Source: an uncultured Collinsella sp. (GTDB lineage Bacteria; Actinomycetota; Coriobacteriia; Coriobacteriales; Coriobacteriaceae). Taken from it: a stretch of 21,864 bases of DNA. The notes under the pieces were generated by a model. It saw only the letters and a program-made list of their open reading frames with translations. It was not told the origin of the DNA and ran no database searches. The stretch lies in the NCBI GenBank assembly GCA_958403395.1, contig CATXXF010000032.1, forward strand, positions 1-21,864, given 5' to 3'. The position numbers were made by a program, and so were the translations under genes. This document shows positions 6,257 to 13,957 of this stretch, piece by piece; position 1 is the first letter of the stretch; every line of letters begins with the position of its first letter.

Positions 6257-8404
6257 ATGGATCTTATCGCCCAGCTCGCCCGCGAGCTCAACCTTAAGGC
6301 CGCCAACATCGAGGCGGCCGTCAAGCTCATCGACGAGGGCAACACCATCCCCTTTATTTCGCGCTACCGCAAGGAAGCAACGGGCGGTATGGACGACGTC
6401 GCCCTGCGCGCGCTCGACGAGCGCCTGTCCTACCTGCGCAATCTTGAGCAGCGTAAAGAGGACGTCATCCTGCTCATCGACGCCCAGGGCAAACTCACGC
6501 CCGAAATCGAGCAGCAGATTCGCGAGGCCACGCAGCTCCAGCGTGTCGAGGACCTCTACAAGCCCTACCGCAAAAAGCGCATGACTCGCGCGCAGAAGGC
6601 CCGCGAGGCCGGCCTGGAGCCGCTCGCCAACATGATCATCATGCAGGCCTCGGCCAAGGGCAGTGCGCTCGAGGCCGCCGCAGCATACGTCAATGAGGAG
6701 GCCGGCTTCGACACGCCCGAAAAGGCGCTCGCCGGCGCGGCGGACATCGTGGCCGAGACGGTAGCCGAGGACCCGGAGAACGTCGCCGATCTGCGCGCCT
6801 TTACGCAAAACACCGCCGACATCGTCGTCGAGGCTACCGACCCCACCGAGAAGACCCCCTACGAGCCCTACTACAACTTTGACGAGCCGCTGCGCCGTAT
6901 ACCCAACCACCGCGTGCTGGCTATCGACCGCGGTGAGCGCGAGGGCAAGCTCCGCGTGCGCGTGAACGTCGACGGCGCTGCCGCCACGGCACGCCTCGGT
7001 AGCCGTTGGCCTCGACGCCAGGGCGTCTTCGCGCCCGTCTTTGACGCCGCCATCGCCGACGGTTACAAGCGCCTCATGGCCCCCTCGCTTGAGCGCGAGG
7101 CCCGCGCCAAACTCACCGTCCGTGCGCAGACCGAGGCCATCAACGTCTTTGCCAAGAATCTCGAGGGCCTGCTCTCGGCACGCCCCGTGCGCGGCGCCCG
7201 CGTGCTCGCGCTCGATCCGGGCTTCCGCACCGGCTGCAAGGTCGCCGTCATGGACGAGACCGGCAAGCTGCTCGACCACGGCGTGGTCTATCCCACCAAG
7301 CCGCGCCACGACGTCGCCGGCACCAAGCGCGAGCTCGCCCGCCTCGTCAAAAAGGACGGCGTCAACACCATCGTCATCGGCAACGGCACCGCCAGCCGCG
7401 AGACCGAGGAAGTCGTCTCGGAGTTCATCGCCGAGCAGGCGCCTGGGCTGCGATACACCATCGTTAACGAAGCCGGCGCGTCGGTATACTCCGCCTCCGA
7501 GCTCGCCAGCCAGGAGTATCCCGATCTGGACGTCACCGTGCGTGGCGCCATGAGCCTGGGCCGCCGTCTACAGGACCCGCTGGCAGAGCTCGTCAAGATC
7601 CCGCCCCAGTCCATCGGCGTTGGCCAGTACCAGCACGACCTTGACCAGGCCGAGCTCTCGCGCACTCTGGGCCACGTGGTGGAGGACGTCGTTAACCGCG
7701 TGGGTGTCGACGTAAACACCGCGAGCGCAAGTCTGCTGGGATACGTATCGGGTATTACGCCGAGCGTGGCCAAAAACATCGTGGCCTACCGCGAGGAAAA
7801 CGGCGCCTTTACCGATCGCCGCCAGCTTAAGAAGGTCCCCAAGCTGGGACCCAAGGCATATCTCAACGCTGCAGGCTTTTTGCGCATCAGCGGCGGCAAG
7901 AACCCGCTCGACGCGACAAGCGTCCACCCCGAGAGCTACGAGGTGGCCACGTCCGTCCTAGAACGCGCCGGCGTTAAAGCAAGCGAGCTCAGCCGCGGCG
8001 GCGTGCCCGACATCGAGCGCCGCCTGGGCAGTATCTCGGCGCTGGCTAGCGACCTGGACTGCGGTACCCTGACGCTCATCGACATTGTAAACGAGCTCAA
8101 GAAGCCCGGTCGCGACCCGCGCGACGACGCACCCGAGGTGGTCTTTAGCCGCTCGGCGCTTTCCATCGACGACTTGGAGCCCGGCATGGAGCTCAAGGGG
8201 ACGGTGCGCAACGTTGTGGACTTTGGCGCCTTCGTCGACGTGGGCGTGCACCAGGACGGCCTCGTACACATCTCCAAGCTGGCCAACCGCTTTGTCAAGC
8301 ACCCCAGCGACGTCGTGCGCGTCGGTGACACGGTCAAGGTGTGGGTCGAAAAGGTCGATCGCGACCGCAAGAAGATCTCGCTCACCATGGTGCAGGGGAA
8401 GTAA
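6257..8404 (+). CDS. tex: Tex-family RNA-binding transcription accessory protein
   Basis: The 715-residue protein matches Tex, a cytoplasmic nucleic-acid-binding protein related to eukaryotic Spt6. The N-terminal helical Tex domain begins MDLIAQLARELNLKAANIEA and includes the hallmark IPFISRYRKEATGGMDD. A YqgF/RNase-H-like domain starts near 315 (VLALDPGFRTG), helix-hairpin-helix motifs span about 478-550 (VNTASASLLGYVSGI), and an S1 domain occupies about 643-712 (LKGTVRNVVDFGAFVDVG). The ATG at 6257 has AAGGAG 4 bases upstream. The same frame is open back to 6170, but those 29 codons overlap the inverted repeat and lack the family start. The length is slightly below the usual 720-780 residues. 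It appears monocistronic. Confidence 0.96.
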   Translation: MDLIAQLARELNLKAANIEAAVKLIDEGNTIPFISRYRKEATGGMDDVALRALDERLSYLRNLEQRKEDVILLIDAQGKLTPEIEQQIREATQLQRVEDLYKPYRKKRMTRAQKAREAGLEPLANMIIMQASAKGSALEAAAAYVNEEAGFDTPEKALAGAADIVAETVAEDPENVADLRAFTQNTADIVVEATDPTEKTPYEPYYNFDEPLRRIPNHRVLAIDRGEREGKLRVRVNVDGAAATARLGSRWPRRQGVFAPVFDAAIADGYKRLMAPSLEREARAKLTVRAQTEAINVFAKNLEGLLSARPVRGARVLALDPGFRTGCKVAVMDETGKLLDHGVVYPTKPRHDVAGTKRELARLVKKDGVNTIVIGNGTASRETEEVVSEFIAEQAPGLRYTIVNEAGASVYSASELASQEYPDLDVTVRGAMSLGRRLQDPLAELVKIPPQSIGVGQYQHDLDQAELSRTLGHVVEDVVNRVGVDVNTASASLLGYVSGITPSVAKNIVAYREENGAFTDRRQLKKVPKLGPKAYLNAAGFLRISGGKNPLDATSVHPESYEVATSVLERAGVKASELSRGGVPDIERRLGSISALASDLDCGTLTLIDIVNELKKPGRDPRDDAPEVVFSRSALSIDDLEPGMELKGTVRNVVDFGAFVDVGVHQDGLVHISKLANRFVKHPSDVVRVGDTVKVWVEKVDRDRKKISLTMVQGK

Positions 8405-8414
8405 ACCGCCTAAA

Positions 8415-8629
8415 GCAAAGGTACCCCCTGTAGCGATGTGCAAAATCGCGAGTATTCTGCAAATTCCACCGTTCCGGATGCCCCTCAGAGACGAAAAAGC
8501 AAAAAACAGCCCCCGTTTTAGCGTCGTCAGAGCCAAAACGGGGGCCGTTCCGTGCTTTATCTAGCTGGTAAAGCCTTTACCTTGCTGAATACTCTCAATT
8601 TTGCACGGCGCAGGCGGGGGTACCTTTGC
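8415..8629. repeat. Nested inverted repeat downstream of tex
   Basis: Arms 8415-8460 and 8584-8629 align without gaps as 46-bp inverted copies. The outer 14 bp are perfect (GCAAAGGTACCCCC), followed by a poorly matched 9-base block and then a 23-bp block with 20 matches. The interior holds the 11-bp terminator stem described separately and a small GGTAAA/TTTACC hairpin near 8567-8581. The intact outermost bases resemble the CAAAGG core of the REP-like family. No reading frame is supported. Confidence 0.75.
8501..8545 (-). terminator. Minus-strand rho-independent terminator
   Basis: GCCCCCGTTTT (8509-8519) and AAAACGGGGGC (8535-8545) form an 11-bp stem with a 15-base loop. Read on the minus strand, the stem is followed by TGTTTTTTG, a good T tract. 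It probably ends transcripts coming from the transaldolase gene. No T tract follows on the plus strand. Confidence 0.75.
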
Positions 8630-8630
8630 C

Positions 8631-8669
8631 CACGGCAGGATATGGAAGCCAAGCGCCAACTTGCTGGCA
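8631..8669 (-). pseudogene. Degenerate copy of the transaldolase C-terminal tail
   Basis: Read on the minus strand, this stretch encodes ASKLALGFHILP, close to the true transaldolase end AKDIAALGFHILP at 8789 onward. The DNA is also similar (GGCTTCCATAT is shared), but there is no stop after the proline and the next codons do not resemble the gene. It lies about 120 bases beyond the real stop codon in the same orientation, with the 8685-8754 hairpin between the two. It is best read as a relic of a duplication or of a displaced gene end. Confidence 0.6.
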
Positions 8670-8684
8670 AGCTCGTGTCGGCAG

Positions 8685-8754
8685 CCCCGGCCTTTCCTTT
8701 GCCTAGCGCGACCCTCGCGAAGCGCGTGAGCGATAGGGAAAGGAAAGGCCGGGG
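8685..8754. repeat. Long GC-rich hairpin between transaldolase end and its relic
   Basis: Two 21-base arms (8685-8705 and 8734-8754) pair with one mismatch; the arm begins CCCCGGCCTTTCC. The 28-base centre contains a second hairpin (CTCGCG against CGCGTGAG with one G-U pair). It has no T tract on either side. Its position between the real transaldolase tail and the relic tail suggests it arrived with, or caused, that duplication. Confidence 0.7.
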
Positions 8755-8785
8755 CGAGCAGCCCGCGGCGTAGCCAGTGTTCGCG

Positions 8786-9490
8786 TTACGGCAGAATATG
8801 GAAGCCCAAAGCGGCGATATCCTTGGCAAAACCGCGCACGGTATCGAGCGAGACCTCGTACGGGTCGCGACCAATGTTCTTGCGCTTGGCCAGGATGCTG
8901 TTGGGCACCGTGATGATCTGGCAACCGCATCCTTCCGCCTGGTAAATGTTGATGAGCTCGCGCGTGGACGCCCATAGGACCTCACAGTTGGGCTTGGCGG
9001 CGGCCTTCTTGACCGACTCCGTCATAAACGGAATGGGGTCGACGCCGGTATCGGCGATACGGCCGGCAAAGAGCGAGATGATGGACGGCGTCTCGGCGTC
9101 AACGGCCTCGACCATCTCATCAACCTGCGTAGGCGTAAAGATGGTGGTGACGTTGACCTTGATGCCGTCGGCCGAAAGCTTGCGGACCAGCTCGGCGGTG
9201 GACTCGCCCTTGGTGGTCACGCACGGAATCTTGACGTAGACGTTCTCGGCCCAGGTAGCGATCTCGCGCGCCTCGACCTCCATGGTCTCGACGTCATCGG
9301 CAAAGACCTCAAACGAGACCGACACATCAGTGATGTGGGCCAGGACCTCTTTGGCAAACGCGCGGTAATCCGTCACGCCGCCCTTCTTCATAAGGGACGG
9401 GTTGGTCGTGAAACCCTGAACGTTGCCGTTCTCGTACATGTCGAGCATGCCCTCGAGGTTTGCACCGTCAGCGAACACCTTGATTGCCAT
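8786..9490 (-). CDS. Short transaldolase / fructose-6-phosphate aldolase-type enzyme
   Basis: This 234-residue TIM-barrel aldolase belongs to the short transaldolase branch (transaldolases and fructose-6-phosphate aldolases), in the non-oxidative pentose phosphate pathway of the cytosol. Landmarks are the start VFADGANLEGM, the TTNPSL motif (28-33), Lys87 in YVKIP as the Schiff-base lysine, LFAGRIADTGVDP (140-152) and WASTRE (173-178). Length fits the 210-240 residues of the group. The ATG is preceded by AAAGGAA. Whether it transfers dihydroxyacetone or cleaves fructose 6-phosphate cannot be decided by eye. The gap of 193 bases to the upstream HAD gene holds dyads, suggesting its own promoter. 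A relic of its last dozen codons lies downstream. Confidence 0.9.
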   Translation of the reverse strand: MAIKVFADGANLEGMLDMYENGNVQGFTTNPSLMKKGGVTDYRAFAKEVLAHITDVSVSFEVFADDVETMEVEAREIATWAENVYVKIPCVTTKGESTAELVRKLSADGIKVNVTTIFTPTQVDEMVEAVDAETPSIISLFAGRIADTGVDPIPFMTESVKKAAAKPNCEVLWASTRELINIYQAEGCGCQIITVPNSILAKRKNIGRDPYEVSLDTVRGFAKDIAALGFHILP

Positions 9491-9595
9491 CTGCCTGATT
9501 CCTTTCGCTTACACATGGTCGTTAAACTGCTAAACACTTTACCTACGTTTATCAAGGCGTGAGCTGCGGTTTTTTATCTTCTCGGCGAACGGTAT

Positions 9596-9611
9596 AAACA
9601 CCTCAGTGTTT
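9596..9611. promoter_or_regulatory. Hairpin/dyad upstream of transaldolase
   Basis: AAACAC and GTGTTT form a 6-bp dyad with a 4-base loop in the 193-base gap between the HAD and transaldolase genes. A longer, looser pair surrounds it (CGTTTATCAA at 9546-9555 against TTGATAAATCG at 9615-9625). It may be an operator or the end of the HAD transcript. No -35/-10 pair could be placed with confidence. Confidence 0.3.
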
Positions 9612-9683
9612 GGATTGATAAATCGATTGAGCATGCAAAAGCAAAGAGTCGCAGTTTGAGCAAACGTCAGAACGCGGGATTCA

Positions 9684-10511
9684 TTAGATGAGGCCGAAAT
9701 GCTGCATCGCTGTGACGGTGCCGTCGTGTGCGACGTCGTCGGTCACGTAGTCGGCGACCGCCTTGACCTCAGGCATGGCGTTGCCCATGGCGACAGCCGT
9801 CTCGACCGCAGCGAGCATGCCCAGGTCGTTACCCGAATCGCCGAAGCCAAAGGTGCGCGCGTTGCCGGTGCGACCCAGGTATTCCAGCGCTCGCGCCACG
9901 CCTACGCCCTTGTCGATGCCCTTGGGGCTCAGCTCGCGATTCTGACCACCGGTGTTGCACAGCTCAAACTCGCGATCGATAAAGCCATCATCGTTGGCTA
10001 CGCGAGCCAGGTCGCTCGCGACGATGCCTACCTTGCCCACGCGCAGACGGCCGTCGACGCGCATTTCCTCGGTGCTGTGCACCACAGAAGTGCCGATCAG
10101 AGACGACTGCTCAACACCCGCGGGTTCTAGGGCAAAAGTAGCCACGTTGGTCTCGAAAAAGGCTTCAATCCCTGCCGCGGCCATACGGCGTGCAAGCTCC
10201 TCAACAATGTCTTCGTCAAAGCAGTCCTCATACACCACGCGGCCCTCGACCTCGAGCGTGGCGCCCGCCATGGCAACGACGCCCGCGGGGTCGAGCGCAC
10301 GCAAGCTATCGGCGATGAGCCACAGGGGGCGACCCGTGCAGATAAACGCCTTGTGTCCCGCGTCGCGCAGACGATGAAACGCCTCGACGACCGCCTGCGA
10401 GGGGCGAACCGCCGAAAAGTCCTTGTCGGTCATGTTGTCGGGATCGAACGACGTCAGCGTGCCGTCCACGTCAAAAAAGAGCACGGCGGAATCGGGGCAC
10501 GCATCAATCAT
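9684..10511 (-). CDS. Cof-type HAD-superfamily sugar-phosphate phosphatase
   Basis: This 275-residue hydrolase has all four HAD motifs: nucleophile DVDGT (14-18, Asp14 and Asp16), CTGR (58-61), a lysine in SPKGIDKGVG near 198-202, and GDSGND (224-229). The large C2-type cap between motifs II and III is typical of the Cof/YbjI group that dephosphorylates sugar phosphates or FMN-like compounds. The ATG at 10511 has an AAAGGAA ribosome site about 6 bases upstream. The same frame is open to 10547, but those 12 codons lack a ribosome site and overlap the divergent promoter region. It is divergent from rlmKL and upstream of transaldolase on the same strand. The substrate is unknown. Confidence 0.9.
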   Translation of the reverse strand: MIDACPDSAVLFFDVDGTLTSFDPDNMTDKDFSAVRPSQAVVEAFHRLRDAGHKAFICTGRPLWLIADSLRALDPAGVVAMAGATLEVEGRVVYEDCFDEDIVEELARRMAAAGIEAFFETNVATFALEPAGVEQSSLIGTSVVHSTEEMRVDGRLRVGKVGIVASDLARVANDDGFIDREFELCNTGGQNRELSPKGIDKGVGVARALEYLGRTGNARTFGFGDSGNDLGMLAAVETAVAMGNAMPEVKAVADYVTDDVAHDGTVTAMQHFGLI

Positions 10512-10553
10512 ATGGGTTCCTTTCGAGGATAAGGGCAAACGAAGCATCCATCA

Positions 10554-10559
10554 TATAAT
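10554..10559 (+). promoter_or_regulatory. Probable -10 element of rlmKL
   Basis: A consensus TATAAT lies 27 bases before the rlmKL start in the short divergent gap. No good -35 is visible at 16-18 bases upstream. The overlapping TATGAT on the minus strand could serve the HAD gene. Confidence 0.4.
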
Positions 10560-10586
10560 GGAGCGACGCAACCAGAGAGGTCACCC

Positions 10587-13145
10587 ATGGAATTTTACGC
10601 AAGCTGCCCCGAAGGCTTTGAGTCCGCACTCGCCGATGAGCTTAAACGCCTCGGGCTTTCGCATGTTCGCCGGCTGAAGGGCCGCGCCACGTTTGAGGGC
10701 GAGCTCGAAGAAGGCTACCGCGCCTGTCTGTGGTCGCGCCTAGCGAGCCGCGTGTTTGCGGTGCTCGGGCGCTTTGAGGCGCAGGATGCCGATGAGCTGT
10801 ACGATAGCGTTTACGACATCGCCTGGGAGAACATCGTCCGCCCCGGCGCCACCATTGCCATCACCGCCCGCGGCGTGACCGAGCAGCTGCGCAACACGCG
10901 CTTCTCGGCCCTGCGCGCCAAGGACGCGCTGTGCGACCGTCTGGCCGAGACCACGGGCCGTCGCGCCGATGTCGACGCCGCCGATCCCGACGTTCACCTG
11001 TTGCTTTCGCTGCGCCAGCGCCGCGCGAGCATCAGCCTGGACCTTTCGGGCGACCCGCTGTTCAAGCGCCTGCCGCCCGCGGCGACCCGTGCCGGCGAGG
11101 GCGCGCACGTGTTGCGCCCCGACTACGCCGCCCTGGTGCTGGCGCAGGTCGGCTGGACCGCACTGTGTGAGCGCGAGTTGACGGCCGACGATTACGAGAA
11201 TGAAGCCCTTCCCACGCTAATCGATGCCTCGTGCGCCGGCGGCGGCCTGTTGCTGGAAGCCGTGAGTATTCTGACCGACCGCGCCCCGGGCGCCGCACGC
11301 GAGCGCTGGGGCTTTGAGGGCTGGCAGCTGCACGATGCCGCCCTGTGGGAGCAGCTGCTTGCCGAGGCGCGCGAGCGCGAGGCGGCAGCGCGCGAGCGGC
11401 AGGCGCGCATCGTGGCCGTAGACATCGACCCCGCCGCCCGCAAGACTGCCGAGCGCATGGTCAAGTGCGCCGGCTACAAGCGTTTTGTCGACTTTTGTGC
11501 CGCCAAGCCCACCACCGTGCTGGACCATGCGGGCGCCGTCGCCGGTGCCGCCCTGGTCGCGGACACCACCGAGACCCCGCTTTCGCTCATGCACGACGCC
11601 ATGACGCTGGTCGGCGAGCTGCGCCGCGCGCCCGAGCTCGCTTCGGCACCGGTCGCCGCGCTCACCCGTGACGGATTGCTGGCCCGCGCGCTCCACGCCG
11701 AGCCCGAGCGCTCGATCTCCGTCATGCCCAATAACGAGGAGGCGGCACTTGAGGTTTGGCCCTCGCTCGACCACGCCGCTGCAGCGTTTGAGGCTGCGAC
11801 CAGCGCAAACACCGAGGAGCAAACCGCAGACGCCGAAGACGAAGCCGCCGACACCCTCACGCCCGAACCTGCCGCCACGCTCGACCTGGGCGACGGCAAG
11901 CCGCTGCCCGTGCTCATCCCGGAGTCCGAGCAGTTCGCCAACCGCCTGCGCAAGAATGCCCGTCTGCGCCGCAAGTGGGCCAAGCGCGAGGGCGTGAGCT
12001 GCTACCGCGTCTACGATGCCGACCTGCCCGATTACTCCGCCGCCATCGATCTGTACGAGGGCTGCCCGCAGACGCCGGGCCGCTGGCTCGTCATCGCCGA
12101 ATACGCCGCGCCCAAGACCATCGACCCCGCACTGGCCCAGGCCCGTATGCTCGACATCTTGGCCATCGCGCCGCGCATCCTGGATGTTCCGGCCGAGCAC
12201 GTGCACGCCAAGGCCCGCATGCGTTCGCGCGGCGGCTCGCAGTACGGCAAGCAGGGCGCCGGCAAGGGCGGATCGGGCGAGCGTGCCAACATCGCTCGCC
12301 GTCGCCTGCCGCTCATCGAAGAGGGTGGACTCACCTTTGCCGTCAACTTTGACGATTATCTGGATGTGGGCATCTTCCTGGACCACCGCGTCACCCGCAA
12401 CCTGGTGCGCGAGCACGCCAAGCAGGCGCGTCGCTTCCTCAACCTGTTTGCCTATACCGGCACCGCCACCTGCTACGCGGCGGACGGCGGCGTCGAGGAG
12501 ACCGTAACGGTCGACCTCTCCAACACCTACCTGGACTGGGCCGAGCGCAATATGCGACAGAACGGCTTTGTGGGCCCGCAGCATCACTTTGTGCGCGACG
12601 ACGTGCTTGCCTGGATTCGCGATCAGCGCCAGACGCGCAACCGCTGGGACCTGATCTTTGTCGACCCGCCCACGTTTTCGAACTCGTCCAAGATGGGCCG
12701 CCGCACCTGGGATGTCCAGCGCGACCATGTTGAGCTTTTGGCCGGCGTATCTCGCCTGCTCGCACAGGGCGGGCACGCCATCTTTAGCTGCAACCTGCGC
12801 GGCTTCCGCCCCGAGACGCGCAAGCTCGCGCGTGCGGGCGTGGTGCTACAGGACATTACGGCGCAGACCATCCCCGAGGATTTCGCGCGCAACCAGAAGG
12901 TGCATCATTGCTATATCGTGCGCCGCCTACCCATCGAGGACGCCATGGCCGAGGTCGGCTTTAGCGCTGAGGAGGTTGCCGAGCGAACCGAGGAGCTGCG
13001 CAACCCCGAGGCGCGCAAGCCTCGTGCAGCAGCGCCCGCGCCCACGCAGGCCGGCAACGGCAAATCAAACTTTGCCGGCAAACCCTCCCCCGCCGGCAAG
13101 CTCAAAAAGAAGAAGTTCTACGCCAGCAAGCCCAAAGGCAAATAA
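10587..13145 (+). CDS. rlmKL: RlmKL-type 23S rRNA methyltransferase fusion with a degenerate RlmL half
   Basis: The 852-residue protein aligns along its length with E. coli RlmKL (YcbY), which makes m2G2445 and m7G2069 in 23S rRNA. The N-terminal THUMP region (1-160) includes YRACLWSRLASRV and LSLDLSG-like sequence. In the RlmL domain the SAM motif DPMCGSGT is changed to DASCAGGG (213-220) and the catalytic NPPYGER is absent; the expected place reads ALVADTTETP (322-331). An acidic, alanine-rich linker (about 395-440) follows. The RlmK half looks intact: FLNLFAYTGTA (617-627), VDLSNTYLDWAERN, and VDPPTFSNS (692-700). A basic tail (801-852) may bind RNA. The protein is about 150 residues longer than the E. 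coli one. The ATG has AGAGAGG 6 bases upstream. Only the RlmK reaction is expected to survive. Confidence 0.93.
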   Translation: MEFYASCPEGFESALADELKRLGLSHVRRLKGRATFEGELEEGYRACLWSRLASRVFAVLGRFEAQDADELYDSVYDIAWENIVRPGATIAITARGVTEQLRNTRFSALRAKDALCDRLAETTGRRADVDAADPDVHLLLSLRQRRASISLDLSGDPLFKRLPPAATRAGEGAHVLRPDYAALVLAQVGWTALCERELTADDYENEALPTLIDASCAGGGLLLEAVSILTDRAPGAARERWGFEGWQLHDAALWEQLLAEAREREAAARERQARIVAVDIDPAARKTAERMVKCAGYKRFVDFCAAKPTTVLDHAGAVAGAALVADTTETPLSLMHDAMTLVGELRRAPELASAPVAALTRDGLLARALHAEPERSISVMPNNEEAALEVWPSLDHAAAAFEAATSANTEEQTADAEDEAADTLTPEPAATLDLGDGKPLPVLIPESEQFANRLRKNARLRRKWAKREGVSCYRVYDADLPDYSAAIDLYEGCPQTPGRWLVIAEYAAPKTIDPALAQARMLDILAIAPRILDVPAEHVHAKARMRSRGGSQYGKQGAGKGGSGERANIARRRLPLIEEGGLTFAVNFDDYLDVGIFLDHRVTRNLVREHAKQARRFLNLFAYTGTATCYAADGGVEETVTVDLSNTYLDWAERNMRQNGFVGPQHHFVRDDVLAWIRDQRQTRNRWDLIFVDPPTFSNSSKMGRRTWDVQRDHVELLAGVSRLLAQGGHAIFSCNLRGFRPETRKLARAGVVLQDITAQTIPEDFARNQKVHHCYIVRRLPIEDAMAEVGFSAEEVAERTEELRNPEARKPRAAAPAPTQAGNGKSNFAGKPSPAGKLKKKKFYASKPKGK

Positions 13146-13148
13146 CAT

Positions 13149-13215
13149 AGTTGCGGTGGAATACGGACTGCTTTGCCTGGAATTAGGCAAATTTAGACCC
13201 TATTTCACCGCAACT
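13149..13215. terminator. Nested hairpin between convergent rlmKL and kdpE
   Basis: Outer arms AGTTGCGGTGGAATA (13149-13163) and its near-perfect inverse (13201-13215, one mismatch) enclose a perfect 7-bp stem TTTGCCT/AGGCAAA (13172-13191). It fills the 94-base gap between two convergent genes, so a bidirectional terminator role is likely, although the T tracts are weak. Confidence 0.55.
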
Positions 13216-13239
13216 CATATTGGGATGGCGGACGCCGTC

Positions 13240-13953
13240 CTAGCCTTGGGTGACCAGGCGATAGCCGATACCCACGTGCGTTTGGATATAGCGCGGATGC
13301 GCGGGGTCGGACTCTATCTTCTTACGCAGCGTACCCATAAAGACACGCAGGCTCGCCAGGTCGCTCTTAGTTGCCGTACCCCAAATCTCGTGCAGGATAG
13401 ACTGGTGCGTCAGCACCTTGTCGGCGTTATGCGCCAGCAGACATAGCAGTTTGTACTCGATCGGCGTCAGATGCAGTTCCTCGCCATCCATCGTGGCAAT
13501 GCCGGCATCAAAATCGATATGCAGCTCACCGGTATCGAACGAGCCCTCGGAGACAACGCCGCCCGTTTGCGCATACGAAAGGCGCCTGAGCGTCGTGCGA
13601 ATGCGCGCGAGCAGTTCCTCGACCGAAAACGGCTTGGTCAGATAGTCGTCGGCACCGGCATCGAGCGCGCGGATTTTGTCCGCATCTTCGCTGCGCGCCG
13701 AGACCACGATGATCGGCATGCCCGACCATGCGCGCACCGACTCCACCACCTTGACGCCGTCCATATCGGGCAGGCCCAGATCGAGCAGCACGATGCTCGG
13801 TGCCTGCGATGAGGCGGCGGCGATGGCGGCATGGGCGGTCTCCACAGCCATATGGCGCAAGCCGTGCGCCTCGAGCGCGGCAACGATAAGATTGCGAACG
13901 GCGGGGTCGTCCTCAACGACCAAGATGAGCGGTTTTACGGCAGAGTTCGGCAC
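13240..13953 (-). CDS. kdpE: OmpR/KdpE-like response regulator
   Basis: The 237-residue protein has a receiver domain (about 8-122) with acidic pocket EDD (14-16), phosphoacceptor Asp58 in LLDLGLPDMDG, the VVSARSE switch strand and the LTKPF lysine. A C-terminal OmpR winged helix (about 140-235) ends GIGYRLV. Sequence and neighbours resemble KdpE. The GTG start at 13953 lies 4 bases after the kinase stop codon, with its AAGGAG ribosome site inside the last kinase codons, so the two are translationally coupled. The frame is open upstream to 14034, but that part overlaps the kinase and has no family similarity. Expected targets are potassium genes, perhaps kup on the same strand; no kdpFABC is in the window. 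Confidence 0.88.
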   Translation of the reverse strand: MPNSAVKPLILVVEDDPAVRNLIVAALEAHGLRHMAVETAHAAIAAASSQAPSIVLLDLGLPDMDGVKVVESVRAWSGMPIIVVSARSEDADKIRALDAGADDYLTKPFSVEELLARIRTTLRRLSYAQTGGVVSEGSFDTGELHIDFDAGIATMDGEELHLTPIEYKLLCLLAHNADKVLTHQSILHEIWGTATKSDLASLRVFMGTLRKKIESDPAHPRYIQTHVGIGYRLVTQG

Positions 13954-13957
13954 AGCG

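Noticed and set aside
11217..12776. 519-codon open frame on the minus strand inside rlmKL
   Set aside because: It lies opposite a well-supported gene, has no ribosome site and no recognisable motif; it is a GC-bias shadow.
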